Shown: positions 32,378 through 37,374 of the stretch, piece after piece
Layout: each line of letters opens with the position of its first letter
Position numbering within the stretch: the first letter of the stretch is position 1
NCBI GenBank assembly: GCA_023265105.1
Contig: JAHFUJ010000002.1
Coordinates: 16,877 to 54,250 of the forward strand
Length of the DNA stretch: 37,374 nt
Source: Acidobacteriota bacterium
GTDB lineage: Bacteria; Acidobacteriota; Vicinamibacteria; Vicinamibacterales; CAVVIG01
Reading direction: 5' to 3'
The notes under the pieces: model-generated
Database searches by the model: none
The model's input: the letters and a program-made list of their open reading frames with translations, nothing else
What the model was told of the DNA's origin: nothing
Translations under genes and position numbers: made by a program

Positions 32378-33475
32378 ATGAAAGCGATAGCAGTCCTGCC
32401 CGGCAAGCCCGGCAGCGTTCACCTCGCGGAACTTGCGAAGCCGTCAGTGTCAGACGTCCCGAGCGGCCGCGGCGTGCTCGTCAAGGTGTTGCGGGTGGGC
32501 GTCGACGGCACGGACCGCGAGATCAACGCGGCCGAATACGGTGCGGCGCCTGAAGGCTATGACTTCCTGATCATCGGTCACGAGGGCTTCGGCCAGGTCG
32601 AAGCTGTGGGACCGAACGTGTCGTTTCTGCGGCCCGGCGACTTCGTCGTCGCGACCGTCCGGCGTCCTGGCAAGAGCCTGTACGACGCGATCGGGCTCCA
32701 GGACATGACGACCGACAGTGAGTACTTCGAGCGCGGGATCAACCTGCGTCACGGCTATCTGACGGAGTACTACATCGAAGACGAAGAGTTCGTCGTCAAG
32801 ATCCCCCAGGGGTTGAAGGAGGTCGGCGTGCTACTCGAGCCGATGACCGTCGCCCAGAAAGGCATCACGCAGGCGTACGAGATTCAGCGCCGCATGAAGG
32901 TCTGGCGGCCTCGAAAAGCAGCGGTGATGGGCGCGGGCACGCTCGGGCTGCTGGCCACATTGGTGCTGCGTCTCCGCGGCCTGGACGTGACGACGTTCGG
33001 CCGGACTCCGAAGCCCTACCTCAATGCCGACCTGCTCGATGCGATCGGAGCGCGGTATGTGAATACGGCCGAACGGAGCATCACCGATGCCGCCACGGAA
33101 TTTGGCCCGTTCGACCTGATCTTCGAAGGAACCGGATCGTCGGCGGTCGTATTCGAGAGCATGCAGGTACTCGGCAAGAACGGTGTGCTGGTGCTGACCA
33201 GCATCACCGGCGGCAACCACAAGTTGGAAGTCCCCGCGGACCGCATCAATCTCGATTTCGTCCTCGGGAACAAGGTGATGGTGGGAAGCGTGAACGCCAG
33301 CCGAGACAACTTCGAGACCGGCGTACGCGACATGTCTCAGGCCGAAGCCGAATACCCGGGCTGGCTGCGTCAGCTCCTCACGCACCCCGTTCGGGGCCTC
33401 GATGGATACCGTGAGCTCTTCGACCGCTTGCAAAATCCCAACGGCGCGATCAAGATCTTCTGTGAGGTGAGCTGA
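32378..33475 (+). CDS. Zinc-dependent glucose 1-dehydrogenase, Asp-type
   Basis: The 365-aa product starts at ATG 32378 with AAGGAGG at 32366-32372. It is a medium-chain dehydrogenase: [11 protein letters not shown] (D43) and GHEGFG (H68, E69) form the catalytic zinc site, and [19 protein letters not shown] is the nucleotide-binding Rossmann motif. The usual Cys ligand is Asp here (D43), as in archaeal/haloarchaeal glucose dehydrogenases such as that of Haloferax. The C-terminal [19 protein letters not shown] is also typical of this family. It oxidises glucose (or another aldose) to the lactone with NAD(P)+. It sits between the glucosidase and an anti-sigma gene. Confidence 0.88.
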   Translation: MKAIAVLPGKPGSVHLAELAKPSVSDVPSGRGVLVKVLRVGVDGTDREINAAEYGAAPEGYDFLIIGHEGFGQVEAVGPNVSFLRPGDFVVATVRRPGKSLYDAIGLQDMTTDSEYFERGINLRHGYLTEYYIEDEEFVVKIPQGLKEVGVLLEPMTVAQKGITQAYEIQRRMKVWRPRKAAVMGAGTLGLLATLVLRLRGLDVTTFGRTPKPYLNADLLDAIGARYVNTAERSITDAATEFGPFDLIFEGTGSSAVVFESMQVLGKNGVLVLTSITGGNHKLEVPADRINLDFVLGNKVMVGSVNASRDNFETGVRDMSQAEAEYPGWLRQLLTHPVRGLDGYRELFDRLQNPNGAIKIFCEVS

Positions 33476-33478
33476 CGC

Positions 33479-33748
33479 ATGCCGCGTCGCCCGAGGAGCT
33501 ACTCAGTGACGTGCCGCGAATTCGCCGACTTCATGATGGACTACCTGTCGGGCGAGCTGCCGTCTGAGTCGCGAGCCCTGTTCGATCACCACCTGAGTTT
33601 GTGCGCCAATTGCCGGAAGTACCTCACCAGCTATGACGAGACGGTGACGCTCGGAAAGCGTGCGTTCGATGACGAAGAGGCGGCGTTGCCGGCAGATGTC
33701 CCAGAGCAGCTCGTCAAAGCCATTCTCGCCGCGCGCCGTTCGGCCTGA
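33479..33748 (+). CDS. zf-HC2 anti-sigma-type protein
   Basis: The 89-aa product starts at ATG 33479, 3 bases after the dehydrogenase stop. Zinc ligands are C12, H38, C42 and C45 (CREFADFMMDYLSGELPSES, HHLSLCANCRKYL). No membrane helix is present. C-terminal PEQLVKAIL resembles SEQLVKRIM of the anti-sigma protein at 17716. No sigma gene adjoins it; the lone ECF gene at 18056 is a possible partner by inference only. Co-transcription with glucosidase and glucose dehydrogenase would link sugar use to a sigma regulon. Confidence 0.8.
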   Translation: MPRRPRSYSVTCREFADFMMDYLSGELPSESRALFDHHLSLCANCRKYLTSYDETVTLGKRAFDDEEAALPADVPEQLVKAILAARRSA

Positions 33749-33845
33749 AACCAGAACGTCCCTTCCGTCATCTAACCTGCTGGAGGACAGAGAGCTCGCC
33801 CGCGGCAATCGTCCCTGGGCGGCGGGCACCATCACCTCGAGGATT

Positions 33846-34589
33846 ATGAGATCCCGAAGCATGCTCTTATTCGCGGGGTGGGCAGCGACCGCGTTGTTCA
33901 TCGCGGCATGTTCGACAACCCAGAGTCCGAACGCACCGAGTCCGCTGCCCACCGAAACGGCGACGCCGGCCTCGCCGTCACCGCCGACGGCCGCCGCGCC
34001 CACAACTGCGCGGTATCGGGTGACGTTTCAGGCGACGTGGAGCGGTACGACGCATCCTGTAGACTTCCCGTCGAACGCTCACTTGTCTCCTCTGGTCGGT
34101 GGCACCCACAACGCATCGGCAACGTTCTGGAGCGAGGGCACGCTTGCAAGCACCGGCATCAAAGATATGTCCGAACGCGGGCGAACGACGCCGCTCGATC
34201 AGGAAGTTGGCGCCGCCATTGCCGCTGGCACGGCTGAACATCTTCTTCTCGGCGGTGGCATTGAGACATCGCCAGGGTTGGTCAGCCTCGAGTTTGAGAT
34301 GAGCCAAATTTACCCGCTGGTGACGCTCGTGTCGATGATCGCTCCCAGTCCGGATTGGTTTGTCGGTGTCTCGCGGCTGCCACTGTTCGAGAACGGCCGC
34401 TGGGCCGACGAACGGCGGGTCGATCTCGTCCCGTGGGATGCCGGGACAGACAGCGGACTCACGTTCGCGTCGCCGGATCTCGTCACAACACCGCCTCAAC
34501 CGATTTCACGGATCGTGACCGCTCCGTTGTCGCCCGGCGGTCGCGTGACGCCGCTCGGCACCTTCACCTTTGTTCGGCTCCCGTCGTGA
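33846..34589 (+). CDS. Spondin-domain lipoprotein
   Basis: The 247-aa product starts at ATG 33846. A lipobox (LFIAAC) marks the lipid-modified Cys near residue 22, followed by a Pro/Thr/Ser linker. The spondin-like domain begins ARYRVTFQATWSGTTHPVDFP and continues HLSPLVGGTHNASATFW, TSPGLVSLEFEMSQIYPLVTLVSMIAPSPDWFVGVSRLPLF and VDLVPWDAGTDSG. It is displayed on the membrane or surface, probably in adhesion or ligand binding. Its stop overlaps the GTG start of LtrA by 4 bases. The long open frame upstream of 33846 is not used. Confidence 0.85.
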   Translation: MRSRSMLLFAGWAATALFIAACSTTQSPNAPSPLPTETATPASPSPPTAAAPTTARYRVTFQATWSGTTHPVDFPSNAHLSPLVGGTHNASATFWSEGTLASTGIKDMSERGRTTPLDQEVGAAIAAGTAEHLLLGGGIETSPGLVSLEFEMSQIYPLVTLVSMIAPSPDWFVGVSRLPLFENGRWADERRVDLVPWDAGTDSGLTFASPDLVTTPPQPISRIVTAPLSPGGRVTPLGTFTFVRLPS

Positions 34590-35788
34590 AGGGCTTTGTC
34601 GCACCTCTTCGACTCCGATCGCTCGCCGGTGGCGACGCGAGCCGCAAAGTCACCTGGCTCGAGCTGTTCTTCGATCTCATCTTCGTCGCCGCGGTCAGCC
34701 AGGTCGCGGAACCATTGCGCGAGCAGTATTCGCTCATGGGGCTCGTGCGGTTCACGCCGCTGTTCGTGCTGATCTGGTGGGCGTGGACGGGCCATGCCGT
34801 CTTCTCGACGCGCTTCGACACGGATGATGTGGTTCAGCGCGGGCTCACGCTGGTCCAGATGTTCGCCGTGGCCGCGATGGCGGCCAATGCGAAGGACGCG
34901 CTCGACAGCCGGTCCTCGGCCGGCTTCGCCGCTGCCTATGCAGCGGTGCGGTTCGTCCTCGTGGCGCAATACTTCCGCGCCCGTCAGGTACCAGACGCTC
35001 GTCCGCTGACGACGCGCTATCTCGTCGGCCACGGCAGCGCCGCCCTCTTGTGGCTGGCCTCGGCAGTCGTGCCGGCGCCCGGGCGCTTCTGGATTTGGGG
35101 CCTCGCATTTGCCATCGACCTCGGCACGCCCTGGCTGGCCGTTCCCCACAGCGTGAAAGTGCCACCGGACGCGGCCCATCTGCCGGAGCGCTTCGGACTC
35201 TTCACGCTCATTCTGCTCGGAGAATCGGTCGTCGCCGTCATGCAAGGCATGGAAAGCCAGGAGGACTGGACACTCGCGGCGGCGACGTCGGCGTTTCTGG
35301 GAATGGGCATCTCGTTTCTGATCTGGTGGTGGTATTTCGATGGCGCCTCGGGCGCGTCAGAACAGCCGGTCCGCACCCAGCGAGAAGCCGTTCGCTTTCA
35401 TATTTGGAGCTACGCCCATTTTCCCCTGTATCTCGGAATCGTCGTCGCCGGCGTCGGAGTTCAGCGAATCGTCACGGCGGCATCGCGGGCCACGCTGACG
35501 GCGACCGAGGCGACTGTTCTGACCGGTGCAATCGCCAGCGTCATGCTCGCGATGACCGCGATTGGAGCGGCGTCGGCAGGTGGACGGCGAAACGACTCGT
35601 TTGGAATCATGCAGAACGTGGCGCTTGCCGCCGCGACGCTGGCGATCGGACTGGTTGGTCATTTCGGATCGCCAGTTGGCCTGATCGTCGTGATCGCGGC
35701 GCTGTGCCTCGCGCAACTCGGTGTGTCGCTTGCGGGCGCGCCTTCAACTGGCTCGCTCGCGCACGCGGCCGTGGCTCATCACAAATGA
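34586..35788 (+). CDS. LtrA-family (low-temperature requirement) membrane protein
   Basis: The 400-aa product starts at GTG 34586, overlapping the spondin stop by 4 bases (GTGA); the longer frame has no membrane start. After a short N-terminus, KVTWLELFFDLIFVAAVSQVA is the LtrA signature, followed by about ten hydrophobic helices including WWAWTGHAVFSTRFDTDDVVQR and FGLFTLILLGESVVAVMQGM. LtrA was named from a Listeria cold-growth mutant; biochemical function is not known. It is coupled to the spondin gene. Confidence 0.9.
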   Translation: MKGFVAPLRLRSLAGGDASRKVTWLELFFDLIFVAAVSQVAEPLREQYSLMGLVRFTPLFVLIWWAWTGHAVFSTRFDTDDVVQRGLTLVQMFAVAAMAANAKDALDSRSSAGFAAAYAAVRFVLVAQYFRARQVPDARPLTTRYLVGHGSAALLWLASAVVPAPGRFWIWGLAFAIDLGTPWLAVPHSVKVPPDAAHLPERFGLFTLILLGESVVAVMQGMESQEDWTLAAATSAFLGMGISFLIWWWYFDGASGASEQPVRTQREAVRFHIWSYAHFPLYLGIVVAGVGVQRIVTAASRATLTATEATVLTGAIASVMLAMTAIGAASAGGRRNDSFGIMQNVALAAATLAIGLVGHFGSPVGLIVVIAALCLAQLGVSLAGAPSTGSLAHAAVAHHK

Positions 35789-35876
35789 CCTGGCTGAACC
35801 ACGACTTGCTTGTGGTTGTGCTCCCTCATCCTCTGATTCTCAGCGTCCGATAAACGATTCGAGGACGCCGGAAGGG

Positions 35877-35893
35877 CCGCGCGGTTCGCGCGG
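35877..35893 (+). repeat. Short GC hairpin upstream of the glycine-zipper lipoprotein gene
   Basis: CCGCGCG, loop GTT, CGCGCGG form a 7-bp perfect stem, 32 bases before the ATG at 35926 and so within a likely 5' leader. It could influence translation or be a repeat; no partner copy was seen in this window. Confidence 0.4.
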
Positions 35894-35925
35894 AGGACCA
35901 CCGCTGTGAAGATTGAGGTGATGAG

Positions 35926-36669
35926 ATGACAAAGTTACTCGCGCCGATCGTTTTGGGCTTGGGCCTCGCCGTGAGCGTCGGGTGTTCGTCGGGAGGCGGG
36001 AGCGCGCAGCCGGAAGCGCGTGCTGCCGGACAGCCGGCTCCCGCTGCCACCAGCTCCCAGTCCGCCACGGGCGGGGCGGCGACGACGACCGGGCTCGCAG
36101 AGAGATCTCCGGCGGTGGTGGCCTCTGAACCGTCGAAGCCTCAGGCGCGCGAAGTGACCGTTCCCGCCGGTACGGCGTTGAACGTGGTCCTCGAAACCGC
36201 CGTGTCTTCGGATCAGAGCAACGTCGAAGACACGGTGCGGGCCAAGCTCACCAAGCCGATTGTCATCGGCGGTACGACCGTCGTCCCCCAAGGCGCTACG
36301 CTCGTTGGCGCTGTGCTCGAAGCCAATCAATCGGGCCGCGTGAAGGGCCGCGCGTCGGTGGCGTTCCGCTTCACGCAACTGCAGGTGGGGAACGAGAACC
36401 AGGCGATTCGCACGCCTCGAATCAGCCGGGAGGCCGAAGCGACCAAGAGCGACGACGCGAAGAAGATCGGTATCGGTGCAGGCGCTGGCGCGTTGATTGG
36501 CGCGGTTGCCGGTGGCAAGAAGGGAGCCGCCATCGGCGGCGCCGTTGGGGCTGGCGCTGGCACGGGCGCCGTGCTCGCGACGCGCGGCAACGAAGTTCGG
36601 CTCGGGGCCGGCACGCGGGTCACGACGGTGCTCCAGGAGCCTGTCAAGATCCTGGTGCCGATCGACTGA
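35926..36669 (+). CDS. Lipoprotein with TrbI-like and glycine-zipper regions
   Basis: The 247-aa product starts at ATG 35926 after GAGGTGATGAG. A lipobox (VSVGC) ends the signal peptide near residue 20, and a Pro/Ala/Thr linker follows. A beta-rich part (VPAGTALNVVLETAVSSDQSNVEDTVRAKL, PIVIGGTTVVPQGATLVGAV) resembles the TrbI/LPS-linked conjugation fold. A glycine-zipper (IGIGAGAGALIGAVAGGKKGAAIGGAVGAGAGTG) then gives a membrane-spanning or oligomerising segment. It ends GTRVTTVLQEPVKILVPID. A role in envelope integrity is likely, not specific. A terminator follows at 36673. Confidence 0.75.
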   Translation: MTKLLAPIVLGLGLAVSVGCSSGGGSAQPEARAAGQPAPAATSSQSATGGAATTTGLAERSPAVVASEPSKPQAREVTVPAGTALNVVLETAVSSDQSNVEDTVRAKLTKPIVIGGTTVVPQGATLVGAVLEANQSGRVKGRASVAFRFTQLQVGNENQAIRTPRISREAEATKSDDAKKIGIGAGAGALIGAVAGGKKGAAIGGAVGAGAGTGAVLATRGNEVRLGAGTRVTTVLQEPVKILVPID

Positions 36670-36672
36670 ATG

Positions 36673-36697
36673 AAGCGGCAACCGCTTAGTGTTTTTT
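36673..36697 (+). terminator. Intrinsic terminator after the glycine-zipper lipoprotein
   Basis: AAGCGG (36673-36678), loop CAA, CCGCTT (36682-36687), then AGTG and a run of six T (36692-36697). It lies 3 bases after the stop and overlaps the last codons of the convergent MBG gene. Confidence 0.8.
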
Positions 36698-37374
36698 CGG
36701 TCTGACCACACTGATCGTCGCGCCGCCGCTGGGCGCGGCTACGTATTCAGTATTCGCCAACAACTCGAGGTTGACCGTATAGGTGTCGGCCGCGAGCGCG
36801 ACCGTCGCACTCGCTGTGTTGTCGCTGCCCACGGTCGCTGTCACCGCGATAGCCAAGCGGTTGTTCGATCGGTAAACCGAGAACTTCACTTGTTTGCCGG
36901 GAAGCGTGTTGCCCAGGGAGCCGTCTGCCGCTTCGCCGACAGCCGCGGCAAGCGTGACGCTCGCGGTGGACGCACCTGCTGGCGTCGACGTCGTCGCAGC
37001 TGTATCTCCGGTGTACGAGAGGAACGCGTCCTCGGCGACCACCGTGAGCGTACCTGGCACGAATAACATGAATTGATAGTTGGCGGCCGTCAACGTGCCG
37101 ATCGCCGGCGAAATCGAGTACGTCCCGGGGGCGCTGGCGGTCGTGGCCGTGGTGCCGAGCGAGGGTGCGCCGCTGATCGCGCTCGCCGTATCGCCCAGCA
37201 CAAAGCCGGTAATAGAGGCTGTCAGCACGGGCACCGGATCGCTGTACTGCTTCGACTTCTGGTTCGCCGCCACCGTCAGCAGCGCCTTCGCGATGTTGAA
37301 GGTCTGCGGGACATCAGGCGCGGCCGTGTAGTTTGTATCGCCCGCCTGGGAGGCCGTGATCGTGCAGGCACCTG
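36686..37374 (-). CDS. MBG/Ig-like repeat surface protein (partial at right edge)
   Basis: The frame is open to the window edge, so the N-terminus is missing; GTG at 37273 is internal. The visible part starts with GACTITASQAGDTNYTAAP at the edge, then an MBG-type repeat: YSDPVPVLTASITGFVLGDTASAISG, GTYSISPAIGTLTAANYQF and VPGTLTVV. A beta-rich C-terminal part follows and ends SVVRPKKH. MBG repeats occur in large secreted or surface adhesin-like proteins. Low-complexity Ala/Thr composition fits an extracellular stalk. It converges on the lipoprotein gene with 16 bases between stops. Confidence 0.8.
   Translation of the reverse strand, partial: GACTITASQAGDTNYTAAPDVPQTFNIAKALLTVAANQKSKQYSDPVPVLTASITGFVLGDTASAISGAPSLGTTATTASAPGTYSISPAIGTLTAANYQFMLFVPGTLTVVAEDAFLSYTGDTAATTSTPAGASTASVTLAAAVGEAADGSLGNTLPGKQVKFSVYRSNNRLAIAVTATVGSDNTASATVALAADTYTVNLELLANTEYVAAPSGGATISVVRPKKH

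Noticed and set aside
1-37374. tRNA, rRNA, prophage or complete insertion sequence
   Set aside because: No cloverleaf-like GTTCRANYC regions, ribosomal core motifs, phage structural genes or transposase motifs were noticed by eye; a tRNAscan or profile search was not possible.

Overview
The window is GC-rich and gene-dense, with short intergenic gaps and frequent 4-base start/stop overlaps. It looks like chromosomal DNA from a soil-type Acidobacteriota, probably of the Vicinamibacteria lineage. The reasons are the gene mix (several ECF sigma factors with small zinc anti-sigma proteins, DM13, spondin, NRDE, DinB and SMP-30 proteins, and large glucosidases) and the recurring in-frame palindromic repeat encoding peptides of the type YVASG(F/L)SRT. 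I recall this peptide as common in that lineage, but no search was done. No tRNA, rRNA, CRISPR array, prophage or complete insertion sequence was seen.

Layout. 1-2831 (+): a membrane alkaline-phosphatase-superfamily protein cut by the left edge, an outer-membrane barrel and a YceI protein. 2828-6970 (-): an operon with a type-II NADH dehydrogenase, a small putative DNA-binding protein, a GH133 glycogen debranching enzyme and an FMN reductase. 7064-10568 (+): aquaporin, GMC oxidoreductase and a secreted two-domain VOC protein, each overlapping the next by 4 bases; a 45-bp tandem repeat sits behind the VOC signal peptide. 10569-11330 holds two gene relics. 11331-11932 (+) is a pair of small genes. 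11902-14562 (-) encodes an unusual alpha/beta-hydrolase / DedA-like / ATP-grasp fusion.

14710-18688 (+) is a likely redox and heme regulatory island. It holds a DM13 protein, a GlcG/HbpS protein, a fusion of two AhpD/CMD-like domains to an ECF sigma factor, a zinc anti-sigma protein and a second ECF sigma factor. 18715-19949 (-) has a small membrane protein and a BON-domain protein. 20271-22851 (+) has an SMP-30 protein with an extra N-terminal domain and a SpoIIE/PP2C-like phosphatase. 22949-24085 (-) is a metallophosphoesterase. 24356-27192 (+) has a second DM13 copy, a cupin and a two-domain acyltransferase. 27198-29545 (-) is a DoxX-DinB-NRDE-DedA operon. 29658-36669 (+) has a GH63-type glucosidase, an Asp-type glucose dehydrogenase, a zinc anti-sigma protein, a spondin lipoprotein, LtrA and a glycine-zipper lipoprotein. 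The right edge (-) carries a truncated MBG-repeat protein.

Two themes run through the window. One is sugar handling: debranching enzyme, glucosidase, glucose dehydrogenase, an SMP-30/gluconolactonase-like protein and a GMC oxidoreductase could together take alpha-glucans to glucose, gluconolactone and gluconate; this is inferred from families, since the genes are not in one operon. The other is redox sensing and regulation through sigma factors and anti-sigma proteins. Genome plasticity is also visible: palindromic repeats inside genes, an 84-bp dispersed repeat that supplies gene ends, a duplicated DM13 gene with the tail of a lost SMP-30 gene in front of it, and a frameshifted cytochrome relic.
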